Shown: positions 54,937-63,697 of the stretch, piece by piece
Position numbering within the stretch: the stretch's first letter is position 1
Layout: every line of letters starts with the position of its first letter
Made by a program: the position numbers and the translations under genes
The notes under the pieces: model-generated
The model's input: the letters and a program-made list of their open reading frames with translations, nothing else
Databases searched by the model: none
Told to the model about the DNA's origin: nothing
Assembly (NCBI RefSeq): GCF_025421775.1
Contig: NZ_JAOEFX010000004.1
Coordinates: forward strand, 310,001 to 374,000
Length of the DNA: 64,000 bases
Direction of reading: 5' to 3'
Source: Paenarthrobacter aurescens
GTDB lineage: Bacteria > Actinomycetota > Actinomycetes > Actinomycetales > Micrococcaceae

Positions 54937-55506
54937 CTAGTCTCTCTCCGCCAATTTCTCCACTACTTTCGCAAGGATCCTGGCCCGGGCCGCTGGCGTG
55001 CGGGCTTTAAGGACCTGCAGGATGATGAGGTAGCGATCGGTTTTGCCCAGCTGTTCAAAGGCTTCCTTGGCAGCCGGGTTGGCGGCCAGTGCCGCTTCCA
55101 GATCCTCGGGCACCTCGGCCTTGGCCTGTGAAACGTATGCGGCCTCCCAGCGGCCGTCCGCTTTGGCGGCCTCTATCTCCGCAAACCCCGCAGGCTGCAT
55201 GCGCCCGGCCTCGATGAGGTGGGCCACTTTGCCCACGTTCACTTGCGACCATGTGCTCCGGGCGCGGCGCCGTGAGTACCTCTGCAGGAAGGTCTTCCCG
55301 TCGTGGCCCCTCCGTTGTCCATCGATCCAGCCGAAGCAGAGGGCGCCGTCCAGCGCATCCTGGATCTCGATGAGGCCGGCGCCCGCGTTCTTCTTCCCGA
55401 TCACCAGCCAGGCTTCGGTGTGTGTGTCGTGATGCGCTGCGAGCCAGTGTTCCCACTCGGCGCCGTTGGCAAAACGAAGCAACTCCGGTTCGTCCCCGTG
55501 ATCCAT
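54937..55506 (-). CDS. YdeI/OmpD-associated family protein
   Basis: 189 residues from ATG 55506 (MDHGDEPELLR), which has GAGGGGAAG upstream. The pattern WLVIGKKNAGAGLIEIQDAL and SKVEAHLA-type repeats match the YdeI/DUF1905-related family. Role unknown; one member has been linked to bacteriocin protection. It is divergent from the hpa operon, 198 bases away. Confidence 0.7.
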   Translation of the reverse strand: MDHGDEPELLRFANGAEWEHWLAAHHDTHTEAWLVIGKKNAGAGLIEIQDALDGALCFGWIDGQRRGHDGKTFLQRYSRRRARSTWSQVNVGKVAHLIEAGRMQPAGFAEIEAAKADGRWEAAYVSQAKAEVPEDLEAALAANPAAKEAFEQLGKTDRYLIILQVLKARTPAARARILAKVVEKLAERD

Positions 55507-55655
55507 GGCTTCCCCTCCCGTCGCCCTCACTCAAGTACAAGCATCCCCCAGGCACGTCGCAGCAGGAGCCTTATGGACGATTAAAACGCGCTCTGCTCCT
55601 ACTCAGTTGGGTTCGGGGAGGGGGTTGACGCGGGTCACATTCGCGGGTCATAGTT

Positions 55656-55667
55656 ATCGTATACGAT
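55656..55667. promoter_or_regulatory. Perfect 12-bp palindrome, candidate GntR operator of the hpa operon
   Basis: ATCGTATACGAT, a perfect palindrome, 37 bases before the FAH-RraA start. TTGACG at 55625-55630 with TAGTTA at 55651 (20-base spacer) could be the promoter, and the palindrome would overlap the start of transcription. FadR-type GntR operators are often TNGTATACNA, which fits. Confidence 0.7.
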
Positions 55668-55703
55668 TTCGTACTTGATTCAACTCGACGAAGAGGAGGC
55701 GCC

Positions 55704-57218
55704 GTGACACTGGAGTTCCGGACCCAGGACCTGAGCCAGGACATGCTGGCCCGGACGCGCAAAGTCATTGCCGTTCACATCAACTACCCCAGCCGTGCGG
55801 CCCAGCGCGGGCGTACTCCTGAGCAGCCGTCGTACTTCCTGAAGCCGTCGTCCTCCCTGGCTCTCGGCTCTGCTGATTCTCCCGGCACGGTGGAGCGCCC
55901 CGCAGGTTGCGAACTGCTCGGCTACGAGGGCGAGATCGCCCTGGTGATCGGCAAGTCCGCCCGCCGCGTTGGCCTCGAGGATGCATGGAGCCATGTCGAA
56001 TGGGTCACCGCATCCAACGACCTCGGCGTCTACGACCTCCGCTACGCGGACAAGGGCTCCAACGTCCGGTCCAAGGGCGGCGACGGTTTCACCCCCGTTG
56101 GTCCGGCGCTGATCCCGGCCGACGCCGTCGATCCCACCGGGCTGCGTATCCGCACCTGGCATAACGGGGACCTCGTGCAGGACGACACCACCGAGGACTT
56201 GCTCTTCCCGTTCGCGCAGCTCGTGGCGGACCTTTCCCAGCTGCTCACCCTCGAAGAGGGCGACATCATCCTCACCGGCACCCCGGCCGGCGCCTCAGTG
56301 GCCAAGCCGGGTGACGTCGTCGAAATTGAGGTCACCGGCGGCGACTTCAGCAGCGGCCGCCTCGCCACGAAGGTAACGGAAGGTACGACGCCGTTCGCTG
56401 ACTTTGGTGCCCGGCCCAAGACCGATGACATCCAGCGGGAAGAGGCGTACGGATCGCGGGAAGCGGCAGGGCTGCCCGCTCCCGAAAATGCTTCCGTACT
56501 GACGCCGGAGCTCAAGGCGAAGCTGGAGTCCGTCGCCACCGCCACCCTCTCATCCCAGCTCCGCAAGCGCGGGCTGAACAACGTGAGCATCGACGGCCTG
56601 CAGGCCACCCGCCCGGACCGCAAAGTGGTGGGCCTGGCACGGACACTGCGCTATGTGCCCAACCGCGAGGACCTCTTCAAGTCCCACGGCGGCGGTTTCA
56701 ATGCCCAGAAACGGGCCATCGACTCCGTGAATGAGGGCGAAATCCTGGTCATGGAAGCCCGCGGCGAGAAGGGCACCGGCACAGTCGGCGACATCCTCGC
56801 GCTTCGTGCCCAGGTCCGCGGGGCTGCTGCCATCATCACCGACGGCGGCGTCCGCGACTACTCCGCGGTGGCCGATCTGGAGATGCCCACCTATTTCGCG
56901 AACCCGCACCCCGCAGTACTGGGGCGCCGGCACATTCCTTGGGACACGGACATCACCATCGCCTGCGGCGGAGCGACGGTCCAGCCGGGTGACATCATCG
57001 TGGCCGACTCCGATGGCATCCTGGTGATCCCGCCGGCCATCGCCGAGGAACTGGTGGACGACTGCATCGTCCAGGAAAAGGAAGAGAAGTTCATCTTCCA
57101 GATGGTCCAGGAAGGCAACAGCGTTGATGGGCTGTATCCGATGAACAAGGAATGGCAGGCGCGCTTCCAGGAATGGTCCGCCCGCAAGCAAGCCGCGGAA
57201 GGAGCCCACAGTGACTGA
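55704..57218 (+). CDS. FAH-family hydrolase/isomerase fused to an RraA-like domain
   Basis: 504 residues. Residues about 1-235 are a fumarylacetoacetate-hydrolase (FAH) fold: catalytic/metal acids in LGYEGEIALVIGKSARRV, and FTPVGPALIPADAV, ILTGTPAGASVAKPGDVVEI. Residues about 265-490 are an RraA-like domain with the aldolase/decarboxylase motif GDILALRAQV and ITDGGVRDY. In the hpa pathway HpaG is a decarboxylase/isomerase acting on the ring-cleavage product; in E. coli both halves are FAH. Here the second half is RraA-like, which might supply the decarboxylase. First gene of the operon, with a good ribosome site AAGAGGAGG. Confidence 0.85.
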   Translation: MTLEFRTQDLSQDMLARTRKVIAVHINYPSRAAQRGRTPEQPSYFLKPSSSLALGSADSPGTVERPAGCELLGYEGEIALVIGKSARRVGLEDAWSHVEWVTASNDLGVYDLRYADKGSNVRSKGGDGFTPVGPALIPADAVDPTGLRIRTWHNGDLVQDDTTEDLLFPFAQLVADLSQLLTLEEGDIILTGTPAGASVAKPGDVVEIEVTGGDFSSGRLATKVTEGTTPFADFGARPKTDDIQREEAYGSREAAGLPAPENASVLTPELKAKLESVATATLSSQLRKRGLNNVSIDGLQATRPDRKVVGLARTLRYVPNREDLFKSHGGGFNAQKRAIDSVNEGEILVMEARGEKGTGTVGDILALRAQVRGAAAIITDGGVRDYSAVADLEMPTYFANPHPAVLGRRHIPWDTDITIACGGATVQPGDIIVADSDGILVIPPAIAEELVDDCIVQEKEEKFIFQMVQEGNSVDGLYPMNKEWQARFQEWSARKQAAEGAHSD

Positions 57219-57897
57219 AACCGCCGTCGGAAGTACCGCCGTCGAGAACGCCGCTGCCCAAAGCAAATCCCAGCAGGCGTATGCCGCCGTCAAAGCGCGC
57301 ATCGTGGAGGGCGCTTATACGCCGGGTTACCGGTTGGTGCTCGCCAAGATTGCCGAAGATTTGGGCTTCAGCGTGGTCCCGGTGCGGGAAGCGATCCGCC
57401 GTCTGGAAGCCGAAGGTCTGGTGAAGTTCGAGCGGAACGTGGGCGCAACGGTGTCCGGGATCGACCCCACCGAGTACCTCTACACCATGCAGACCCTGAG
57501 CATCGTGGAAGGGGCGGCCACGGCGTTGTCCGCACCGCTGATCGACTCGGTCTCCATTGCCCGGGCGCGTGCGGTGAACGAGGAAATGCGGGAGTGCTTG
57601 GAGCACTTTGATCCGGTCCGGTTCACCGCCTTGAACCAGGACTTCCACAGTGTCCTTTTTGAGCACTGCCCCAACCCGCACATTCTTGACCTGGTCCACC
57701 GGGGCTGGAACCGGCTGGCCTCCATCCGGTCCTCGACCTTCCGGTTCGTCCCGGGCCGCGCGCAGGAATCGGTACGCGAACACGAAGCTTTGCTGCAGCT
57801 CATCGAGAGCGGTGCAGACGCCGACACCATCGAAAAAGCAGCCCGCCAGCACCGCGCTTCCACCTTGGACGCGTACCTGGCCCAAGCCAAGCAATAA
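57211..57897 (+). CDS. GntR-family regulator (FadR/FCD type)
   Basis: 228 residues, overlapping the stop of the FAH-RraA gene by 8 bases. HTH at about 15-75 (PGYRLVLAKIAEDLGFSVVP; VREAIRRLEAEGLVKFERN); FCD effector domain about 85-220 with the HxxF-type metal positions (LNQDFHSVLFEHCPNPH). It is cotranscribed with the hpa genes, so autoregulation is likely through the TATAC palindrome at 55656. The effector is probably homoprotocatechuate or a ring-cleavage product. Confidence 0.9.
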   Translation: MTETAVGSTAVENAAAQSKSQQAYAAVKARIVEGAYTPGYRLVLAKIAEDLGFSVVPVREAIRRLEAEGLVKFERNVGATVSGIDPTEYLYTMQTLSIVEGAATALSAPLIDSVSIARARAVNEEMRECLEHFDPVRFTALNQDFHSVLFEHCPNPHILDLVHRGWNRLASIRSSTFRFVPGRAQESVREHEALLQLIESGADADTIEKAARQHRASTLDAYLAQAKQ

Positions 57898-57932
57898 CTA
57901 CCAACCACTGATCGCTAGTTAGGACTTCAACG

Positions 57933-59444
57933 ATGACGACCTCAGTAGAGACCGCCAAGCACTACATCCCCGAGAACCTGCCGTCCCACATCCAGCACTT
58001 CATCAACGGCGAGTTTGTCGATTCGGTATCCGGCAAGACCTTTGACGTCCTGGACCCGGTATCCAACGGCAACTACGCCACGGCTGCTGCCGGCCAGAAA
58101 GAAGATATCGACCTCGCCGTCGCCGCGGCCCGTGAAGCGTTCGTCAATGGCCCGTGGCCGAAGATGAAGCCGCGCGAACGCGCCCGGGTGCTGAACAAGA
58201 TCGCCGACGCCGTCGAGGCCCAGGAAGCACGCCTCGCCGAACTCGAAACCTTCGATACCGGCCTGCCGATCACCCAGGCCAAGGGCCAGGCGCTCCGAGC
58301 CGCCGAGAACTTCCGCTTCTTCGCGGACCTGATCGTTGCCCAGTTCGACGACGCCATGAAGGTCCCCGGCTCGCAGATCAACTACGTGAACCGGAAGCCG
58401 ATCGGCGTCGCAGGCCTCATCACGCCGTGGAACACCCCGTTCATGCTGGAGTCCTGGAAGCTCGCCCCGGCCTTGGCCACGGGCAACACCGTGGTTCTCA
58501 AGCCCGCTGAGTTCACCCCCTTGTCCGCGTCTCTCTGGGCACAGATCTTCAAGGACGCCGGCCTCCCGGACGGTGTGTTCAACCTGGTCAACGGCCTGGG
58601 CGAAGAAGCCGGCGATGCCCTGGTGAAGCACCCGGACGTGCCGCTCATCTCCTTCACGGGTGAGACCACCACGGGCCAGACCATCTTCCGCAACGCCGCA
58701 GCCAACCTCAAGGGCCTGTCCATGGAGCTCGGCGGCAAGTCCCCGTGCGTCGTGTTCGCCGACGCCGACCTGGATGCCGCGATCGATTCGGCACTGTTCG
58801 GGGTCTTCTCCCTCAACGGCGAACGTTGCACCGCCGGCTCCCGCATCCTGGTGGAGCGGGCCATCTACGACGAATTCTGCGAAAAGTACGCCGCCCGGGC
58901 CAAGAACATCGTGGTGGGCGATCCGCACGATCCCAAGACCCAGGTGGGTGCGCTCGTCCACCCCGAGCACTACAACAAGGTGGCGTCGTACGTGGAGATC
59001 GGCAAGTCCGAAGGTCGGCTCCTGGCCGGCGGTGGCCGACCCGACCATCTGCCTGAAGGCAACTACATCGCACCCACGGTGTTTGCCGACGTCGCGCCTG
59101 ACGCGCGGATCTTCCAGGAGGAGATCTTCGGTCCCGTCGTGGCCATCACGCCCTTCGAGAACGACGACGAAGCCCTCGCCTTGGCGAACAACACCAAGTA
59201 CGGCCTGGCGGCCTACATCTGGACCCAGAACCTCACCCGGGCCCACAACTTCTCCCAGAACGTGGAGGCCGGCATGGTGTGGCTCAACAGCCACAACGTC
59301 CGCGATCTCCGGACCCCGTTCGGTGGCGTGAAAGCTTCCGGGCTGGGTCACGAGGGTGGCTACCGCTCCATCGATTTCTACACCGACCAGCAGGCCGTGC
59401 ACATCACGCTCGGATCCGTTCACACCCCCAAATTCGGCGCCTAA
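57933..59444 (+). CDS. hpaE: 5-carboxymethyl-2-hydroxymuconate semialdehyde dehydrogenase
   Basis: 503 residues, NAD-dependent aldehyde dehydrogenase with N167 (ITPWNTP), general base E265 (MELGGKS) and catalytic C299 (GERCTAG). It oxidises the semialdehyde from homoprotocatechuate ring cleavage to the dicarboxylic acid. Function is from family plus operon context (next gene is hpaD). ATG 57933 follows the GntR stop by 35 bases. Confidence 0.93.
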   Translation: MTTSVETAKHYIPENLPSHIQHFINGEFVDSVSGKTFDVLDPVSNGNYATAAAGQKEDIDLAVAAAREAFVNGPWPKMKPRERARVLNKIADAVEAQEARLAELETFDTGLPITQAKGQALRAAENFRFFADLIVAQFDDAMKVPGSQINYVNRKPIGVAGLITPWNTPFMLESWKLAPALATGNTVVLKPAEFTPLSASLWAQIFKDAGLPDGVFNLVNGLGEEAGDALVKHPDVPLISFTGETTTGQTIFRNAAANLKGLSMELGGKSPCVVFADADLDAAIDSALFGVFSLNGERCTAGSRILVERAIYDEFCEKYAARAKNIVVGDPHDPKTQVGALVHPEHYNKVASYVEIGKSEGRLLAGGGRPDHLPEGNYIAPTVFADVAPDARIFQEEIFGPVVAITPFENDDEALALANNTKYGLAAYIWTQNLTRAHNFSQNVEAGMVWLNSHNVRDLRTPFGGVKASGLGHEGGYRSIDFYTDQQAVHITLGSVHTPKFGA

Positions 59445-59448
59445 ACTC

Positions 59449-59513
59449 GGAGTTTTTGTACAGATAACGCCCCTAAAACCCGTTCTAAAGGGCCGTACCT
59501 GTACAAAAACTCC
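59449..59513. repeat. Perfect 15-bp inverted repeat in the hpaE-hpaD gap
   Basis: GGAGTTTTTGTACAG (59449-59463) and CTGTACAAAAACTCC (59499-59513) are perfectly complementary with a 35-base spacer that can pair further (CGCCC/GGGC). Four bases after the hpaE stop. See finding; may be a repeated element. Confidence 0.85.
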
Positions 59514-59548
59514 ATCCAAATGACCCCTTTCAACGAAGAGAGAATCCC

Positions 59549-60646
59549 ATGAGCAACCCGTTTACCGGCCCCATCCCCACCCCGACCGTTCCTGCGCCGG
59601 ACATCGTCCGCTGCGCCTACCTGGAACTCGTGGTCACGGACCTGGCCAAGTCCCGCGCGTTCTACGTTGACCTCCTTGGCCTGCACGTCACCGAGGAAGA
59701 CGAGAACACCATCTACCTGCGCTCCTTCGAGGAGTTCATCCACCACAACCTGGTCCTCCGCAAGGGCCCGGTCGCCGCCGCTGCCGCATTTGCGTACCGC
59801 GTGAAGTCCCCGGCCGAGGTCGACGCCGCCGAGGCCTACTACCGCGAACTGGGTTGCCGGGTTGAGCGCCGCAAGGAAGGCTTCACCAAGGGTGTGGGCG
59901 ATTCCGTCCGTGTGGAGGACCCGCTGGGCTTCCCGTACGAGTTCTTCTACGACGTAGAGCACGTGGAACGCCTCACCCAGCGCTACGACCTCTACTCCGC
60001 CGGCGAACTGGTCCGCCTGGACCACTTCAACCAGGTCACCCCGGACGTCCCGCGCGGCCGCAAGTACCTGGAAGACCTCGGCTTCCGCGTCTCCGAGGAC
60101 ATCAAGGACTCCGACGGCGTCACGTACGCCGCGTGGATGCACCGCAAGCAGACTGTGCACGATACCGCCCTCACCGGCGGCAACGGACCCCGCCTCCACC
60201 ACATCGCCTTCTCCACGCACGAGAAGCACAACATCATCCAGATCTGCGACAAGATGGGCGCCCTGCGCATCTCCGACCGGATCGAACGCGGCCCCGGCCG
60301 CCACGGCGTGTCCAACGCGTTCTACCTCTACATCCTTGACCCGGACGGCCACCGCGTGGAGATCTACACCCAGGACTACTACACCGGCGATCCGGACAAC
60401 CCCACGGTCACCTGGGACGTCCACGACAACCAGCGTCGCGACTGGTGGGGCAACCCCGTGGTCCCGTCCTGGTACACCGAGGCCTCCCTGGTCCTGGACC
60501 TGGACGGCAACCCGCAGCCCATCATCGAACGCGAGGACAAGTCCGAAATGGCCGTCACCGTGGGCGCCGATGGATTCTCCTACACCCGCCCCGAAGGCGC
60601 ATCCGGTGAAGCTGCAGAGGGCTTCAAGCTCGGGGCGCAGGTCTAA
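59549..60646 (+). CDS. hpaD: 3,4-dihydroxyphenylacetate (homoprotocatechuate) 2,3-dioxygenase
   Basis: 365 residues, the length of the Arthrobacter globiformis MndD and Brevibacterium HPCD enzymes. Extradiol ring cleavage. Metal ligands: H159 (RLDHFN), H218 (RLHHIAF) and E271 (RVEIYTQ); the second-sphere His is probably H204 (QTVHDTAL). These match MndD H155, H214, E267 with a constant offset of +4. The family includes both Mn(II) and Fe(II) enzymes; which metal is used here cannot be told by eye. ATG 59549 has AAGAGAGAA upstream. Confidence 0.95.
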   Translation: MSNPFTGPIPTPTVPAPDIVRCAYLELVVTDLAKSRAFYVDLLGLHVTEEDENTIYLRSFEEFIHHNLVLRKGPVAAAAAFAYRVKSPAEVDAAEAYYRELGCRVERRKEGFTKGVGDSVRVEDPLGFPYEFFYDVEHVERLTQRYDLYSAGELVRLDHFNQVTPDVPRGRKYLEDLGFRVSEDIKDSDGVTYAAWMHRKQTVHDTALTGGNGPRLHHIAFSTHEKHNIIQICDKMGALRISDRIERGPGRHGVSNAFYLYILDPDGHRVEIYTQDYYTGDPDNPTVTWDVHDNQRRDWWGNPVVPSWYTEASLVLDLDGNPQPIIEREDKSEMAVTVGADGFSYTRPEGASGEAAEGFKLGAQV

Positions 60647-60649
60647 GCC

Positions 60650-61435
60650 ATGTTGGACGCGAAGACGATCGAAGCCATTGCCGACGAATTGCTCGAGGCC
60701 GGCCGCTCCCGTACGCCCGTTCCTCGGTTGACTGCCCGCTACCCCGACATGACGGTGGAGGACTCCTACGCCGTGCAGCAGTTGTGGATGCGGCGGAACG
60801 AGGAAGCCGGGCGCACGTTGGTGGGGCGCAAGATCGGCCTCACGTCCAAGGCCATGCAGGCCGCCACGGGCATCACCGAGCCGGATTACGGTGCCATTTT
60901 TGATGACATGGTCCTGGAAACCGGTTGCTCCGTGGAGTGGGACAAATACACGCATCCCCGGGTTGAGGTGGAGCTCGCGTTCGTGCTGAAGTCCGGTCTC
61001 AAGGGGCCAGGCTGCACGATTTTCGATGTCCTCAACGCCACCGACTACGTGGTTCCGGCCCTCGAAATCCTGGACTCCAGGATCGAAATGGAGGGCCGGA
61101 CCATCGTGGACACCATCTCGGACAACGCCGCGATGGGCGCCATGGTGGTGGGTGGACGTCCGGTGCGGCCGGACGCCGTCGACCTCCGTTGGGTCTCCGC
61201 CATCCTGTACAAAAACCAGACCGTGGAGGAGACCGGAGTGGCGGCTGGGGTACTCGACCACCCCGCCAACGGAGTGCACTGGCTGGCCAACAAGATCGCC
61301 GCGCACGGTGACTCGATGAAGGCCGGGGACATCATTCTGGCGGGCTCGTTTACCCGACCACTGTGGGTGTACAAAGGGGATACAGTGCACGCGGACTACG
61401 GACCGTTGGGAGTTGTGACATGCCAATTCGACTGA
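60650..61435 (+). CDS. hpaH: 2-oxohept-3-ene-1,7-dioate hydratase
   Basis: 261 residues of the MhpD/HpaH (FAH-fold) hydratase family. Start VGRKIGLTSKAMQAATGI and acidic motif FDDMVLETG; VEVELAFVLKSGLKGPGC gives metal-ligand acids. Adds water to the oxo-ene-dioate before aldolase cleavage. Follows hpaD by 3 bases and overlaps hpaI by 16. Confidence 0.92.
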   Translation: MLDAKTIEAIADELLEAGRSRTPVPRLTARYPDMTVEDSYAVQQLWMRRNEEAGRTLVGRKIGLTSKAMQAATGITEPDYGAIFDDMVLETGCSVEWDKYTHPRVEVELAFVLKSGLKGPGCTIFDVLNATDYVVPALEILDSRIEMEGRTIVDTISDNAAMGAMVVGGRPVRPDAVDLRWVSAILYKNQTVEETGVAAGVLDHPANGVHWLANKIAAHGDSMKAGDIILAGSFTRPLWVYKGDTVHADYGPLGVVTCQFD

Positions 61436-62223
61436 GCCCCACCTTCTACTCGGCCCTCTCTGAGGCCGGCCGGCCGCTGGCTGGCATGTGGGTCTGCTCC
61501 GGCAGCCCACTGGTCGCCGAGATCTGCGCCGGATCCGGTCTGGACTGGGTACTGATCGACGCCGAGCACAGTCCCAACGGCCTCGAATCGATCCTCGCCC
61601 AACTCCATGCCGTCAGCGGTTACCCCGTACAGGCCATGGTCCGTCCACCGGTCAACGACACCGTGGTCATCAAGCAGTACCTGGACCTCGGTGTGCAGAA
61701 CCTGATGATCCCCATGGTGAACTCGGCCTTTGATGCCGCGACTGCGGTTGCTGCTGTCCGCTACCCGCCGCACGGTGTTCGCGGCGTCGGATCCGCACTG
61801 GCCCGTTCCGCTCGCTGGAACCGCGTCCCGGACTACCTGGCTTCCGCCTCGGAGACCATCAGCCTCACCGTTCAGATCGAATCCGAAGCTGCGGCATCAG
61901 CGGTGGAGGAGATCCTGGCCGTCGACGGCGTGGATGGCATCTTCCTGGGCCCCTCGGATCTCGCAGCATCCATGGGCCTGCTGGGACAGCAGGAAAATCC
62001 CTTGGTGAGGGCCGTCGTCGAGCATTGTCTTGAAGCCGCGAAAGCGGCTGGGAAGCCGGCCGGCGTGAACGCCTTCAATGAGTCAACCGCCCGGGCGTAT
62101 CTCGACGCCGGTGCCTCCTTTGTGCTGGTCGGCGCCGACGTAGCGGTGCTGGCCCGCGCGTCGGAAGGGTTCGCATCAACGTTCATTCCCGTGTCTGAAA
62201 CGGCTGAGCGCGAAAGCTACTGA
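61420..62223 (+). CDS. hpaI: 4-hydroxy-2-oxoheptanedioate aldolase
   Basis: 267 residues from ATG 61420 (MPIRLSPTFY); the frame extends to 61363 but that part is translated from hpaH. HpaI/HpcH class II pyruvate aldolase with the metal-site acids in DAEHSPN and VQIESEAAASAVEEI, plus VDGIFLGPSDLAAS. Splits the product to pyruvate and succinate semialdehyde. The last hpa gene in the window. Confidence 0.92.
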   Translation: MPIRLSPTFYSALSEAGRPLAGMWVCSGSPLVAEICAGSGLDWVLIDAEHSPNGLESILAQLHAVSGYPVQAMVRPPVNDTVVIKQYLDLGVQNLMIPMVNSAFDAATAVAAVRYPPHGVRGVGSALARSARWNRVPDYLASASETISLTVQIESEAAASAVEEILAVDGVDGIFLGPSDLAASMGLLGQQENPLVRAVVEHCLEAAKAAGKPAGVNAFNESTARAYLDAGASFVLVGADVAVLARASEGFASTFIPVSETAERESY

Positions 62224-62289
62224 CCTGTTCTTGTCCTCGGTAGACGGTGGGCTAGGCTCGATGGAACGAGAGCCTGAGGGGGCAGAGCC

Positions 62290-62727
62290 GTGAATCGTCG
62301 TGGGTTGGTTGTAATTGCCGTAGTTGCTGGGCTCGGACTGGCCGGTTGTTCGTCGCCGACTGGCCCGGACGTCCTGGCACGGGAAGCGACGGCCGAGGAC
62401 GAGCTTCCGGAGACCGTGAGCCTTATCAGTGTGGATACGGACATCAAAGCGGGGTCAGCCCGACTGCTGGCGACCCACGACGATGTGGAGTACTTCGCGG
62501 CCAAGAGTTCCACTGGCGGGTCTGCCTGCTTGATTTCGGTGCCTGTAGGACTCCCGGGGCGGTGGAGGGCGGGATGCGCAGCGGTAGCGACTGGTGAGGA
62601 CATCGTCACCCTGACTAACTTTGACGATTCACAAGCGAAGCTCATCAACGACGGCGTGGATGCCGGCCAGTCGAAATACGACGGCTGGACCCAGGTCCAC
62701 CCCAACCTCCTGTATAAAACCCGCTAG
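62290..62727 (+). CDS. Small lipoprotein
   Basis: 145 residues from GTG 62290 with a signal ending LGLAGCSS (mature Cys). The rest is a small fold with about three Cys after the lipobox (SACLISV; RAGCAAV). Function unknown. Same strand as the hpa operon but probably separate, 66 bases after hpaI. Confidence 0.75.
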   Translation: MNRRGLVVIAVVAGLGLAGCSSPTGPDVLAREATAEDELPETVSLISVDTDIKAGSARLLATHDDVEYFAAKSSTGGSACLISVPVGLPGRWRAGCAAVATGEDIVTLTNFDDSQAKLINDGVDAGQSKYDGWTQVHPNLLYKTR

Positions 62728-63084
62728 CTATTTGCGGGCCATGTACCACTCCGTGAACTCGCGTGCCCGGCCGTCCTCAGCGAAGCGGATCACCCACAGA
62801 TTGTCGTAGGTGGGGTCCCCGTTCAGATACGTGGTGAGGCCTTGGACGAAGGCAGTATCGCCTTCCCTGCCCAGGAGCGTCCACTCGAAGGTCCAATCCT
62901 CGGGCTTGTCACCGGCGTCGGCCCACCCTTTGACGATCTCTTCGTGGCCGTTCCAAGGTTTTGAGGTGTTGGGGCGGTCGTTGTAGACGGCGTCCTCGGT
63001 GAAGAGTGCCCTGATTTCCCCGGGGTCATTCGAGGTCCACGCGCGTTCGTACTGATCCATCCAGGAGTTCACGTCGTTGGTCAT
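62728..63084 (-). CDS. SnoaL-like / nuclear-transport-factor-2-fold protein
   Basis: 118 residues with the NTF2 cone features WTSNDPGEIRALFTEDAVYN and WTFEWTLLG. Small proteins of this fold bind or isomerise small ligands; no substrate can be named. Convergent with the lipoprotein gene, end to end. Confidence 0.8.
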   Translation of the reverse strand: MTNDVNSWMDQYERAWTSNDPGEIRALFTEDAVYNDRPNTSKPWNGHEEIVKGWADAGDKPEDWTFEWTLLGREGDTAFVQGLTTYLNGDPTYDNLWVIRFAEDGRAREFTEWYMARK

Positions 63085-63130
63085 CTACCCGTTCTACCCT
63101 GCTGCTGGGCCGGGTTCAACGGTGTTGGGT

Positions 63131-63697
63131 TCAACGGGTGGGCAGCCAACGGTCCTGGTCCGGCCGGGGAATGCCCCGCGCTGCCCGGCGGATGTGGTCC
63201 GGAGTGAGTCCGGTTAGCGAGGCGAGCTCCAAGTCATCGCAGACCTGGTTCCGGAGGGCGATCACAATCAGTGCCTCGCGGCGTTCAGTGATCTGCTCCC
63301 GGTGGCTTTCCGCTGCCTTCAAAGCCTCGCTCTTCGCCGTCAAAGCAGCCACGTGCGCATCGCGGGGGAGGCCGCTCGGATGGAGATCGTCATAAGCCAA
63401 AGCGATGGTCCTGACTGATTTCATGTTCTCCCCGGTGGCCGCTGAAACAGTGGCGATGGTGAGCCCGTCCTCAATGGCCTGGGCTATCAGCTCGTTTCTG
63501 GCCGAGGTCAGGTTCCGGATAGCGCTGGCCGCGTGCGAGATGAGCTGCCGATGAACTCCCAGCGCGTGCGCCAGCGTTGCGTGTTCCGTGTGTTCCTGTG
63601 CTTGCGGGCGCTGTGCCTTGGCCCTGTAGGTGTACCTTCCAGTGGCTGAGAGGCCCTGCGCGGAAACGGCGGGGGCTGAGCGGGTTCGGGGTGGCAT
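63131..63697 (-). CDS. Hypothetical DNA-binding-like (HTH) protein
   Basis: 188 residues from ATG 63697 (MPPRTRSAPA), preceded by AGGGAGCCC; a frame from 63832 is less likely. Two HTH-like stretches (LIAQAIEDGLTIATVSAATG near residue 95 and QVCDDLELASLTGLTPDHIR near 160) lie around a helical linker. Family not recognised. It may be a chromosome or phage-type regulator; no partner is next to it. Confidence 0.6.
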   Translation of the reverse strand: MPPRTRSAPAVSAQGLSATGRYTYRAKAQRPQAQEHTEHATLAHALGVHRQLISHAASAIRNLTSARNELIAQAIEDGLTIATVSAATGENMKSVRTIALAYDDLHPSGLPRDAHVAALTAKSEALKAAESHREQITERREALIVIALRNQVCDDLELASLTGLTPDHIRRAARGIPRPDQDRWLPTR

